In this document: one piece after another, positions 1-6,426 of the stretch | Numbering within the stretch: position 1 is the first letter of the stretch | Layout: each line of letters starts with the position of its first letter | DNA from: Holophagaceae bacterium | GTDB lineage: Bacteria; Acidobacteriota; Holophagae; Holophagales; Holophagaceae | Length of the DNA stretch: 19,622 bases | Direction: 5' to 3' | NCBI GenBank assembly: GCA_003158505.1 | Contig: PMJK01000024.1 | Location: forward strand, 1-19,622 | Translations under genes and position numbers: made by a program | Notes under the pieces: generated by a model | What the model was told of the DNA's origin: nothing | Databases searched by the model: none | Seen by the model: only the letters and a program-made list of their open reading frames with translations

Positions 1-234
1 GCCATGTCCACCTCCACCCGCAACTTCCCCAACCGCCTGGGCATCGATACCCGGGTCTACCTGGGATCCGCCGAACTGGCGGCCATCTGCGCCCTGATGG
101 GCAAGATCCCCACCGTGGCCGAGTACATGGCCCTGGTCGGCATCGTGGCCGCGAAGTCGAAGGACATTTACCGCTACATGAACTTCGACCAGATTCCCGA
201 CTTCCGTGAAATTGCGGACACCGTGACAGTCTAG
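1..234 (+). CDS. acnB: Aconitate hydratase B, C-terminal end (partial)
   Basis: Only the last 77 codons are present; the reading frame is open through the left edge, so the ATG at position 4 is internal. The peptide contains STSTRNFPNRLG, then SAELAAICALMGKIPT and a tail with YRYMNF, which is the characteristic C-terminus of bacterial AcnB (about 860 residues in full). AcnB interconverts citrate and isocitrate in the TCA cycle with a [4Fe-4S] cluster. The cluster cysteines and most of the active site lie upstream of the window. The stop is TAG at 232-234, and a strong hairpin terminator follows within 10 bp, so this is probably the end of a transcription unit. The family call is firm; nothing can be said about the start or the upstream operon. 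Confidence 0.93.
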   Translation, partial: AMSTSTRNFPNRLGIDTRVYLGSAELAAICALMGKIPTVAEYMALVGIVAAKSKDIYRYMNFDQIPDFREIADTVTV

Positions 235-241
235 TTTCCTG

Positions 242-286
242 CTCAGAAAACGGCCCGGGGGCGACGCTCCCGGGCCGTTTTCTGAG
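242..286 (+). terminator. Rho-independent terminator after acnB
   Basis: A perfect 18-bp inverted repeat (242-259 with 269-286) encloses a 9-nt loop. Its core is a GC stem CGGCCCGGG/CCCGGGCCG flanked by AAAA on the left and TTTT on the right. It therefore reads as an intrinsic terminator in either direction. It sits 8 bp after the acnB stop and separates acnB from ribH. Confidence 0.9.
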
Positions 287-347
287 TGATCGATCGAACG
301 GGGTATGCTAGTCTCATCAGTTCTTAACCACCTTTCGGGGGGTTCCC

Positions 348-833
348 ATGGGGATCTTTGAGGGCCACATCCGCGTTCACGAGGGCGATCGCTTTGCCTT
401 GGTGGCTTCGCGCTGGAACGACTTCATCGTGGAGCGCCTCATCGACGGCGCCAAGGACTGCATCCTCCGCCACGGCGGAACGGAAGACCAGATGGACCTC
501 ATCCGTGTCCCCGGGAGCTTCGAGCTGCCCCAGGCCGCCAAGCTGGCGGCCCTGAGCGGCCGCTATGCCGGCGTCATCGTACTGGGCGCGGTGATCCGCG
601 GCGGCACACCCCATTTCGATATGATCGCCGCCGAGGTCACCAAGGGCGCAGCCCAGGTGGCCCTGGACACGGGCCTGCCCCTGTCCTTCGGCGTCCTCAC
701 TACGGACAGCGTGGAGCAGGCCATCGACCGGGCCGGCGCCAAGATGGGCAACAAGGGCTGGGAAGCCGCCCAGAGTGTCCTGGAGATGGTGGATTTGTCC
801 CATGCCCTTGGCGGGAAAAAAGGAAGAAAATAG
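348..833 (+). CDS. ribH: 6,7-dimethyl-8-ribityllumazine synthase
   Basis: Lumazine synthase condenses 5-amino-6-ribitylamino-uracil with 3,4-dihydroxy-2-butanone 4-phosphate, the penultimate step of riboflavin synthesis; it is cytosolic and forms pentamers or icosahedral capsids. The 161-residue length is normal. Visible family motifs are SRWND (21-25), VPGSFELP (54-61), GAVIRGGTPHF (80-90, with the conserved His89), the GVLTTDS segment (115-121) and NKGWEAA near the C-terminus. The ATG follows a G-rich run (CGGGGGG, 336-342) that can serve as ribosome binding site. nusB begins at the base after the stop codon, a common ribH-nusB pairing that implies cotranscription and translational coupling. 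No FMN riboswitch is visible in the 61 bp between the acnB terminator and this start. Confidence 0.96.
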   Translation: MGIFEGHIRVHEGDRFALVASRWNDFIVERLIDGAKDCILRHGGTEDQMDLIRVPGSFELPQAAKLAALSGRYAGVIVLGAVIRGGTPHFDMIAAEVTKGAAQVALDTGLPLSFGVLTTDSVEQAIDRAGAKMGNKGWEAAQSVLEMVDLSHALGGKKGRK

Positions 834-1301
834 ATGGGTGTTCGTCGCCGGGGGCGCGAGTATGCCCTCCAGATGCTGTATGCCATGGACCTGACCGGCT
901 ATCAGCCGGATCAGGTATTTGCTGGTTTCTACGCCATCCAGGACCTGAACCGGGATGCCTTCTACTATGCCAGGCGCCTGGTGGACGGAGTTCACGGCCA
1001 GTTGGAGGAGATCGACGGTGTTTTGGCGAAGTACGCCGAGCACTGGAAGATCCACCGCATGGCCGCCGTGGACCGGAACCTGCTTCGCCTCGGTCTCTAT
1101 GAGCTCATGTACGTGAAAGAAGTACCCTTCCCCATCGTCATCAACGAGGCCCTGGAAATTGTGAAGGAATTCAGTGACCAGGAAGGCACACAATTCCTAA
1201 ATGGTATTCTTGATGCGGCCCGCAAAGAGTTCCGCCCGGAAGAAACCGGCCCCCGGCTCAAGAAGAAGGCTCCCCTGGTGGAGCCTTCCGAAGAATCCTG
1301 A
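834..1301 (+). CDS. nusB: Transcription antitermination factor NusB
   Basis: NusB binds boxA RNA with NusE (S10) and supports processive antitermination of rRNA operons. The 155-residue protein starts with the typical RRRGREYALQMLYAMDL helix and carries VDRNLLRLGLYEL and the conserved INEALEIVKEFS...FLNGILD C-terminal helices. It is a full-length all-helical NusB domain with a short charged tail of about 20 residues. The start ATG abuts the ribH TAG directly, and the purine-rich 3' end of ribH (GGAAGAAAA) supplies a ribosome binding site, so translation is probably coupled to ribH. The order ribH-nusB is conserved across many phyla, which supports the call. Confidence 0.95.
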   Translation: MGVRRRGREYALQMLYAMDLTGYQPDQVFAGFYAIQDLNRDAFYYARRLVDGVHGQLEEIDGVLAKYAEHWKIHRMAAVDRNLLRLGLYELMYVKEVPFPIVINEALEIVKEFSDQEGTQFLNGILDAARKEFRPEETGPRLKKKAPLVEPSEES

Positions 1302-1370
1302 CCTAACCATCCTCTCTTGATTTGATATGCTCGATCCCTTCCCCAGTCTGACCTGACCGTTGGAGCCCTG

Positions 1371-1949
1371 ATGAGCACCTCTCGTAAGCCGTCCGCTGCC
1401 CAGAAGAAGACACTGGCCCCTCGCGCCGCCGCCAAGGCAGCCCCTGTGGTGACCAAGACGTCGGTCCATACCATCGGCCTCGAGGAGATCAAGGCCCTCA
1501 TCGCCCTCGTGGGCCGGGAGCCCTTCCAGGAATTCGAATTCGAGGCCGGGGACATGCGGTTCCGCATCCGCAAGGACGGCCCGCCAGCTGTGGCCCAGGC
1601 GCCAATGGCCGCCCCCCTGGTGATGGCCGCCCCAGCGCCTGCGGCCCATCCGGTCCCGATCGTATCCTCCCTCCTGCAGCAACCGGCGGCGCCTGTGGAG
1701 GAGCCGGGCATCCACTACGTCACCAGCCCCATCGTCGGCACCTTCTACCGCGCCTCCAGCCCCACCGCCGCGCCCTTCGTGTCCCCAGGTGATTACGTAA
1801 AACCCGGCCAGACCCTCTGCATCATCGAGGCAATGAAGCTCATGAACGAGATCGAAAGCGACCTGGCGGGGGAGGTGGTCAAGGTGCTGGTGGAGAACGG
1901 AACGCCTGTGGAATATGGCGAGCGTCTCTTCGCAGTCCGGATCGGCTAG
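1371..1949 (+). CDS. accB: Biotin carboxyl carrier protein of acetyl-CoA carboxylase
   Basis: AccB carries the biotin that is carboxylated by AccC and then used by the carboxyltransferase to make malonyl-CoA for fatty-acid synthesis. The C-terminal biotinyl domain is complete: VGTFYR, then the biotinylation motif EAMKLMNEI with target Lys156, then the GEVVKVLVENGTPVEYG strands. The N-terminal half has an AccB helix region (TIGLEEIKALIALVGR) followed by an Ala/Pro-rich flexible linker (about 70-110). At 192 residues it is longer than the 156 of E. coli because of a Lys/Ala-rich N-terminal extension of about 30 residues. GGAG at 1362-1365, 5 nt before ATG, supports the start. accC begins 2 bp after the stop, so the two are cotranscribed. 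Confidence 0.95.
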   Translation: MSTSRKPSAAQKKTLAPRAAAKAAPVVTKTSVHTIGLEEIKALIALVGREPFQEFEFEAGDMRFRIRKDGPPAVAQAPMAAPLVMAAPAPAAHPVPIVSSLLQQPAAPVEEPGIHYVTSPIVGTFYRASSPTAAPFVSPGDYVKPGQTLCIIEAMKLMNEIESDLAGEVVKVLVENGTPVEYGERLFAVRIG

Positions 1950-1951
1950 AC

Positions 1952-3394
1952 ATGGGCGCCGCCATCAAACGCAAGTCGTCCCAGGCCCTCACGGTCCCCG
2001 TGGACGCGCCGCCCTTCAAGAAGGTCCTCATCGCCAACCGCGGCGAGATCGCCCTCCGGGTGATCCTGGCCTGCAAGGAAATGGGCATCCAGACCGTGGC
2101 CGTCTATTCCGAGGCCGACCGCAACGCCCTCCATGTGCGCTTCGCCGACGAGGAAGTCTGCATCGGGCCCGCGCCATCTTCGAAGTCCTACCTGAACATT
2201 CCCCAGGTGATCGCGGCGGCGGAAGTCACGGGCGCCGAGGCCATCCACCCCGGCTACGGCTTCCTCAGTGAGAACGCCCACTTCGTGGAAGTCTGCCTGG
2301 CCTGCGGCATCACGTTCATCGGGCCCAGCGCCGAGATCATCCGCAAGATGGGCAACAAGGCCCAGGCCAAGGCCACCATGCAGGCCGCAGGCGTGCCCCT
2401 CATGCCCGGCAGCGACGGCCTGGTGGAAACGGTGGAGGAGGCCCTGGTGGTGGCCGAGCAGATCGGCTATCCCGTCATCGTCAAGGCCAGCGCGGGTGGG
2501 GGTGGGCGCGGCATGCGCATCGTCAACAACCCCGAGGAGCTGCCGGATCTCTACCACACCGCCCGCAGCGAGGCGAAGAGCGCCTTTGGTGATGATAGCG
2601 TCTACATGGAGAAATACCTCCTGGAGCCCCGCCACATCGAAGTTCAGATCATGGGCGACCTCTTCGGCAATGTGGTGCACCTGGGCGAGCGCGAGTGCTC
2701 CATCCAGCGCCGCCACCAGAAGCTCATCGAGGAAAGCCCCAGCGCGGTCCTCGACCCGGCCCTGCGCCAACGCATCTGCGACACTGCTGTGAAGGCCGCC
2801 AAGTCTGTCGGCTACTACAACGCTGGCACCATCGAATTCCTGCTCGACAAGCGCGGCGACTTCTTCTTCATGGAGATGAATACCCGGGTGCAGGTGGAGC
2901 ATCCCGTCACCGAACTGGTCACGGGCATCGACATCGTGAAGGAACAACTGCGTATCGCCGCGGGCCACAAGCTGAGCTTCATCCAGGCGGATGTGGTCCA
3001 GAAGGGCCACGCCATCGAGTGCCGCATCAATGCCGAGGATCCCTACAAGTTCACGCCGAGCCCCGGCCGCATCACCGCCCTGCACTTTCCCGGCGGCCCC
3101 GGCATCCGCGTCGATACCGCCATGCACCAGGATGCGGTCATCCCGCCCCACTACGATTCCATGGTGGCCAAGCTCATCGCCTACGGCGCCAACCGCCCCG
3201 AGGCCATCGCCCGCATGCGCCGGGCCTTGGACACCCTGGTGATCGAAGGCATCAAGACCACCGCCCCCCTGCACCGCCGCATCATGGACCAGCCCGACTT
3301 CATCGCCGGAACCTTCTCCACCAAGTGGCTGGAGACCTTTCTGGAAGGGTTGAAGAAGGTCGAAGCGGCTGCGGGTCGCGAGGCAGGCGACTAA
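1952..3394 (+). CDS. accC: Biotin carboxylase subunit of acetyl-CoA carboxylase
   Basis: AccC carboxylates the biotin of AccB using ATP and bicarbonate. All domains are visible in 480 residues: the biotin carboxylase N-domain from KKVLIANRGEIALR (23-36); an ATP-grasp fold with the glycine-rich loop KASAGGGGRGM (178-188), HLGERECSIQRRHQK (243-257) and FMEMNTRVQVEHPVTE (306-321); and the C-domain with ECRINAEDP (356-364). A 22-residue N-terminal extension precedes the usual start, with no later ATG before KKVLI, so the ATG 2 bp after accB is used. The last residues (about GREAGD) and the TAA stop are encoded by the first copy of a REP-like repeat, so the native 3' end appears to have been replaced or extended. 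The usual C-terminus is variable, so function should be intact. Confidence 0.96.
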   Translation: MGAAIKRKSSQALTVPVDAPPFKKVLIANRGEIALRVILACKEMGIQTVAVYSEADRNALHVRFADEEVCIGPAPSSKSYLNIPQVIAAAEVTGAEAIHPGYGFLSENAHFVEVCLACGITFIGPSAEIIRKMGNKAQAKATMQAAGVPLMPGSDGLVETVEEALVVAEQIGYPVIVKASAGGGGRGMRIVNNPEELPDLYHTARSEAKSAFGDDSVYMEKYLLEPRHIEVQIMGDLFGNVVHLGERECSIQRRHQKLIEESPSAVLDPALRQRICDTAVKAAKSVGYYNAGTIEFLLDKRGDFFFMEMNTRVQVEHPVTELVTGIDIVKEQLRIAAGHKLSFIQADVVQKGHAIECRINAEDPYKFTPSPGRITALHFPGGPGIRVDTAMHQDAVIPPHYDSMVAKLIAYGANRPEAIARMRRALDTLVIEGIKTTAPLHRRIMDQPDFIAGTFSTKWLETFLEGLKKVEAAAGREAGD

Positions 3395-3541
3395 AGGTCG
3401 CCTGACGAGCGGGGCACCCGCACCGCTGAGAGTAACAACCCGGTCGGCCACAGGCTCAGCACGGGTCGCGAGGCAGGCGACTAAAGGTCGCCTGACGAGC
3501 GGGGCACCCGCATCGCTGAGGGTAACAATGAGGTCGGCCAC
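3372..3541 (+). repeat. Two-copy REP-like tandem repeat overlapping the accC stop
   Basis: Two 80-bp copies (3372-3451 and 3462-3541) lie 90 bp apart and differ at only 5 positions, with unrelated 10-bp spacers. Each copy contains a perfect 8-bp hairpin CAGGCGAC-TAAAG-GTCGCCTG (3384-3404 and 3474-3494) nested within a CGGGT...ACCCG outer pairing. This nested palindrome resembles REP/RAYT-type extragenic elements. The TAAAG loop of copy 1 provides the accC stop codon. The hairpins could also end or stabilise the accBC transcript. No RAYT transposase is in the window. Confidence 0.8.
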
Positions 3542-3596
3542 CACCTCCCCTGGCGCGGTGCATGTACGCCGTGGAATCCGATAGACTGGAACCCGT

Positions 3597-3672
3597 GCCG
3601 CCTTAGCTCAGTTGGTAGAGCTCCAGCTTTGTAATCTGGAGGTCGCCGGTTCGATTCCGGCAGGCGGCTCCA
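3597..3672 (+). tRNA. tRNA-Thr (anticodon TGT)
   Basis: A complete cloverleaf can be folded by eye. The acceptor stem GCCGCCT/AGGCGGC pairs at 7 of 7, the D stem is GCTC/GAGC around AGTTGGTA, and the anticodon loop TTTGTAA has anticodon TGT (reads ACA, threonine). The T arm CCGGTTCGATTCCGG is present and CCA is encoded at 3670-3672. The anticodon stem CCAGC/TCTGG has a C-T mismatch at its loop end. The sequence closely follows the bacterial tRNA-Thr(UGU) consensus. A weak -10-like TAGACT lies at 3582-3587, about 10 bp before the 5' end. Confidence 0.96.
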
Positions 3673-3854
3673 ATTATTACAGCATTTACAGCCATCCTTA
3701 CGGATGACCGTTTCTGTCGTTACCGCATCTTTACCACATCCCGCAAAACTCGGAGGGAGCTCGACCGTTCGACAGATGGGTGGTGTCCTGACTGCAAGTA
3801 TGCGTGAACTGGCTGGCTGCTGGCCGATAGCCTCACGAGTCCCGAGGAGGACCC

Positions 3855-3971
3855 ATGGCACTTCAAGAACAGGAACCCCTACCGTCAGTAGTGAATCGCC
3901 TGCAACGGCGGGTTCAGGGATGGCGGCGGTCGAAGAACGGTAGATTCGCGCTTACCCCCAGTGAGTTCTGA
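3855..3971 (+). CDS. Possible 38-aa ORF, perhaps a transposon-gene remnant
   Basis: The start is well placed: GAGGAGG (3844-3850) precedes the ATG by 4 nt. The 38 codons encode an Arg/Gln-rich peptide beginning MALQEQEPLPSVVNRLQRRV and ending in LTPSEF. The pattern of a short helix, an RRxxxWRRSKNGR-like basic stretch and a downstream proline resembles the beginning of small accessory proteins found in some insertion sequences, but this is an impression, not a match. It stops early and no continuation is seen in other frames after 3971. It could be a decayed gene, a true small protein, or chance. Its position beside a tRNA and the good ribosome binding site are the reasons for listing it. Confidence 0.3.
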   Translation: MALQEQEPLPSVVNRLQRRVQGWRRSKNGRFALTPSEF

Positions 3972-4060
3972 GAGGGTAATGAGGTAGTCGGAATCCAAGC
4001 GCCCCGTTTCCCACAAATGCAAGCAGAACATGGGATTTTTCGCAGGGTTCATTTTGGGAC

Positions 4061-4089
4061 TTTATTTAGGGGACCGTCATGTCTATAAT
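4061..4089 (+). promoter_or_regulatory. Sigma70-like promoter for the outer-membrane protein gene
   Basis: A perfect -10 box TATAAT (4084-4089) lies 17 bp after a weak -35 TTTATT (4061-4066), in an AT-rich segment that contrasts with the high-GC background. Transcription would start near 4096, giving a leader of about 55 nt before the ATG at 4152. Confidence 0.55.
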
Positions 4090-4151
4090 GATTCATCGCT
4101 TAAATCGTCAAAGTCCTCCCTTTCAGTTCTCACCCGATCGTTGGAGAGTTT

Positions 4152-4985
4152 ATGCGCCGATGTATTCTCGCATGCCTTGCCTCATGTGCCTTAATGGCCG
4201 GCGGCGTGACGAAGGAACGCATCATCACGTTGATCAAAGCGGGAACGCCCGAGTCTGAAATCAAGGATCTGATCCGGCATGAGGGATTGGCATACCAGTC
4301 CACCGCGACTACCCAATCCGAAATCCGTGAGGCCGGGGGAGACGCTTCACTTACGGCCTTCATTTACAACTTCAATCAGGAACATGGAAACGCCGCAGAA
4401 TCCGCAGTGGAGACCAAGGCGAGGGAGACCTCATCTCGGCGAATGGACGAATCCGTTCCTAGGGTCTTCTTCGGCATCCACGGCGGCGTTTCCTCACCCC
4501 GCGGCGACCTCAAGGATGCAGTCGATGGGAAGACCTCTGCGACCTACGGCCTTCACGTCGATCTCCCCATTTCTGCGGGCGCCCTCATCCGCCCCCGCTT
4601 GGATATTGCCAACTACAGCGGGCGGTACGCTGTGTTGGAAGCCCAATTCCCGGGTCTCACGACCGCCTCGACAATCAAGACGCTCTGGGTAGGCGCGGAA
4701 CTATTGTTGGGACAGGGCGCGGTTCAGGGTGGCGGGTGGTACTTCGGCGTTGGGCTCGGAGTCCAGAATACCAGCGTGAAAATTGACATGGTTCAGGTGC
4801 CCGTGGCGAACGTCAATGATTCCAAATCCGCACTGGGCACCAGCGTGCTCCTGGGATACCAGTTCAACACCAACATCGGTACGGAGCTACGGATCGCGGG
4901 TTCCACCCCCAAGATCGCGGTGGGTAATATGAGCGCAGATTTCTCGGCGCAGGCCGTCAGCTTTGGTCTGACCTGTCGATTCTGA
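4152..4985 (+). CDS. Outer-membrane beta-barrel protein, unknown role
   Basis: The 277-residue product starts with a short signal peptide (MRRCILACLASCALMAGG). A helical segment follows (about 19-75), with an IITLIKAGTPESEIKDLI motif of the kind seen in periplasmic proteins with short repeated amphipathic helices. From about 105 onward the sequence alternates polar and hydrophobic residues with many Gly and aromatic residues (VFFGIHGGV, GWYFGVGLGVQ, GTSVLLGYQF) and ends in Phe (LTCRF), typical of small OmpA-like or porin-like barrels that use a C-terminal aromatic for outer-membrane insertion. GGAGAG (4143-4148) supports the start. It stands alone, preceded by a good promoter. Codon use appears less GC-biased than in neighbours. 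The barrel is inferred from sequence pattern; no specific function can be assigned. Confidence 0.75.
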   Translation: MRRCILACLASCALMAGGVTKERIITLIKAGTPESEIKDLIRHEGLAYQSTATTQSEIREAGGDASLTAFIYNFNQEHGNAAESAVETKARETSSRRMDESVPRVFFGIHGGVSSPRGDLKDAVDGKTSATYGLHVDLPISAGALIRPRLDIANYSGRYAVLEAQFPGLTTASTIKTLWVGAELLLGQGAVQGGGWYFGVGLGVQNTSVKIDMVQVPVANVNDSKSALGTSVLLGYQFNTNIGTELRIAGSTPKIAVGNMSADFSAQAVSFGLTCRF

Positions 4986-5000
4986 AGGCTTCTTTCCATT

Positions 5001-5141
5001 TCAGGTGGGTGGGCCATAGCGATCTGCCAACAGGTGGGCGATGGTAATGAGGTTGCGAGTGGTGCTGTAGCCTTAGCTTCGCTCACGTTTCCAGGCAATG
5101 CTCATCCGTGCGGGGCCCCGCATCGGATTCGCCGGCTCCAT
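5001..5141 (-). pseudogene. Interrupted short reading frame after the haemerythrin gene
   Basis: On the minus strand an ATG (5141-5139) directly follows the haemerythrin stop (TGA-ATG). It opens a 22-codon ORF whose segment MSIAWKRERS leads to an in-frame TAA at 5075-5073. The same frame then stays open as a protein-like stretch containing TTRNLITIAHLLADRYGPPT before TGA at 5003-5001. The composition on both sides of the TAA looks coding, so this may be a decayed gene of about 46 residues, or just a chance open frame. I do not recognise a family. Confidence 0.2.
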
Positions 5142-5582
5142 TCAACGGAACCCGTGGCGCTGCAGGCATGCCGCATACTTGCGGTCAGTAATCTGGATAT
5201 GGGGAATGAGCCAGGTCACCAGAAAATCGGGCATGGCCTGGGAGTTGAGGTCCCCCCTCTGCACCTTTTTGAGCAGGTCCTTGGCCTGCTGGATCAAGGC
5301 CGCATGTTCCGCAACATGGGCTTCCCGCCCATGAAAGCCGACCTCCGCCATGACCCGTTCTTCGTGGTCGAAATGAACCCAGGTTTCATAGATGAGCGCT
5401 CCCATCAAGTTCTGGGCCAGGGCTCGATCTTGCTTATCCTTCAAGGTAGCGTGCACCTGGCTCATCAGCGCGGCGAGCCGCTGGTGTTCCTCATCGAAGA
5501 CGGTCACGCCAATGGTGTGCTCCACGCTGGACCAGACAAAGAACGGAGTCTCAGGTTCGGGGATTGTTTTTGAAGACCGCAT
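5142..5582 (-). CDS. Bacteriohaemerythrin, single domain
   Basis: Haemerythrins bind O2 at a non-haem di-iron centre inside a four-helix bundle; bacterial single-domain forms store, deliver or sense oxygen in the cytoplasm. All seven expected iron ligands are present in the 146-residue protein with near-standard spacing: His33 (DEEHQRL), His70 and Glu74 (HFDHEE), His89 and His93 (HVAEH), His128 and Asp133 (HIQITD). The N-terminal FFVWSSVEHTIGVTVFD is the usual entry to the domain. The ATG at 5582 fits the family length, although no clear Shine-Dalgarno precedes it. The frame stays open upstream to a TTG at 5714, but that extension does not resemble the family. It lies 198 bp downstream of the Cache protein gene on the same strand and may share its transcript. 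A role in O2 handling in a microaerobic or anaerobic organism is inferred. Confidence 0.93.
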   Translation of the reverse strand: MRSSKTIPEPETPFFVWSSVEHTIGVTVFDEEHQRLAALMSQVHATLKDKQDRALAQNLMGALIYETWVHFDHEERVMAEVGFHGREAHVAEHAALIQQAKDLLKKVQRGDLNSQAMPDFLVTWLIPHIQITDRKYAACLQRHGFR

Positions 5583-5780
5583 GGTTATTCGACGCTGCCC
5601 AGGGTCCTCGAGGCCGGGAATGACATGAAGCCCAAGTTCCTTTCGTTGATGTGAAGCCGAAGCCGACCTCCCATCAAAGGCTGCTCGTCGATGATCTGAA
5701 TTCCCGCGCTGCAACGCGAATTCCGTGCGACTTCCATGATGAGGAGACTCCCAAGATGTCTGACAAATACCGGGTGCTAG

Positions 5781-6233
5781 CTACTTGTAGACGCCACAGC
5801 CCACGATCTTTCCATCGAAGGACTCCACATAGGTGGTCTTGTCGAGGACCTTTCCGGTGGTGGGATTGGGGTACTTGTAGTCGACCCATCCGCCGCCCTT
5901 GGTGAGACCGGTCTTGATCAGTTCCTGGATGTAGAACTTCCCGTCGGGATCCTTCACGTTCATCCGGTTCACGCCCACCAGGTTTCCCCGGAATCCCTGG
6001 CCAAGACAGGTGCCCTGCTCATCGTAGACGAAGATGTAATTGTCCTCGCCGCTCCGGACATGGAATCGCCTTTTCGGGTTGTTGACCTCTTTGAGGAGGG
6101 CCTGAAGGCCTTTGGTCTTAGCCAAGGCAATGGCTTCCTTGACGAGTGCCTTGGCGTTGGCCTTCTGATCCTGAGCGCAGAGCGTACCGGTCAAGCAAAT
6201 GAGGGCGGGAACAAGGAAGGCACGGGTCAGCAT
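5781..6233 (-). CDS. Exported single Cache-domain protein
   Basis: The 150-residue protein has a clear signal peptide (MLTRAFLVPALICLTGTLCA, cleavage near 20) followed by one small Cache-like sensor domain. Recognisable features are a leading helix (VKEAIALAKTKGLQALLKEV), a FHVRSGEDNYIFVYDEQG strand pair, and the family-typical GGGWVDYKYPNPTTGKVLDK and YVESFDGKIVGCGVYK ending. Cache domains usually bind small ligands as the extracellular part of chemoreceptors or kinases. Here no transmembrane helix or output domain follows, so it is a free periplasmic protein. The ATG at 6233 is preceded by GGAG about 8 nt upstream; the longer frame from 6299 lacks a signal peptide at its start. The bacteriohaemerythrin gene follows on the same strand. 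The ligand is unknown. Confidence 0.85.
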   Translation of the reverse strand: MLTRAFLVPALICLTGTLCAQDQKANAKALVKEAIALAKTKGLQALLKEVNNPKRRFHVRSGEDNYIFVYDEQGTCLGQGFRGNLVGVNRMNVKDPDGKFYIQELIKTGLTKGGGWVDYKYPNPTTGKVLDKTTYVESFDGKIVGCGVYK

Positions 6234-6426
6234 GGGACTACTCCGAGTAATAGTTGCCCTCCTTATCGTCTGATCCTGGCCCTGGTGTGAATTTAACAAT
6301 GATGCAAGTCGAGGGACTGGCTGATATAGACCCTTCTGTCGCCATCATCCTGGTTGTGGCTGGATCACGAATGTAAAAAGGCGCAATTCCACAGCAGACC
6401 AAGGCGGCGAACACACCACTCTCCGC

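Larger units (their letters stand above)
3673..4151. other. Gene-poor stretch downstream of tRNA-Thr
   Basis: This 479-bp stretch between the tRNA and the next confident gene is less GC-rich than its surroundings, especially after about 3990. It contains one possible 38-codon ORF (3855-3971) and a promoter (4061-4089). I found no integrase gene and no direct repeat of the tRNA 3' end here. A minus-strand ORF covering the tRNA region (3481-3861) is a shadow of the tRNA and repeat. The stretch may be a scar of an old insertion beside the tRNA, but that is inference. Confidence 0.4.

Noticed and set aside
304..309. TATGCT -10-like boxes before ribH and accB (304-309 and 1326-1331)
   Set aside because: No acceptable -35 at 16-18 bp in either case.
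287..347. FMN riboswitch before ribH
   Set aside because: The interval is too short and lacks the conserved RFN elements.
324..1193. 289-codon minus-strand ORF across ribH and nusB
   Set aside because: Overlaps two conserved genes on the other strand and has no recognisable domain.
1946..3544. 532-codon minus-strand ORF opposite accC
   Set aside because: Shadow frame produced by high GC and codon bias of accC; low-complexity translation and no ribosome binding site.
3481..3861. 126-codon minus-strand ORF through the tRNA
   Set aside because: Its most protein-like part is the reverse complement of tRNA-Thr, a well-known artefact.
5756..5905. Plus-strand ORF beginning MSDKYRVLA
   Set aside because: Runs antisense to the Cache gene after a few codons and loses protein character.
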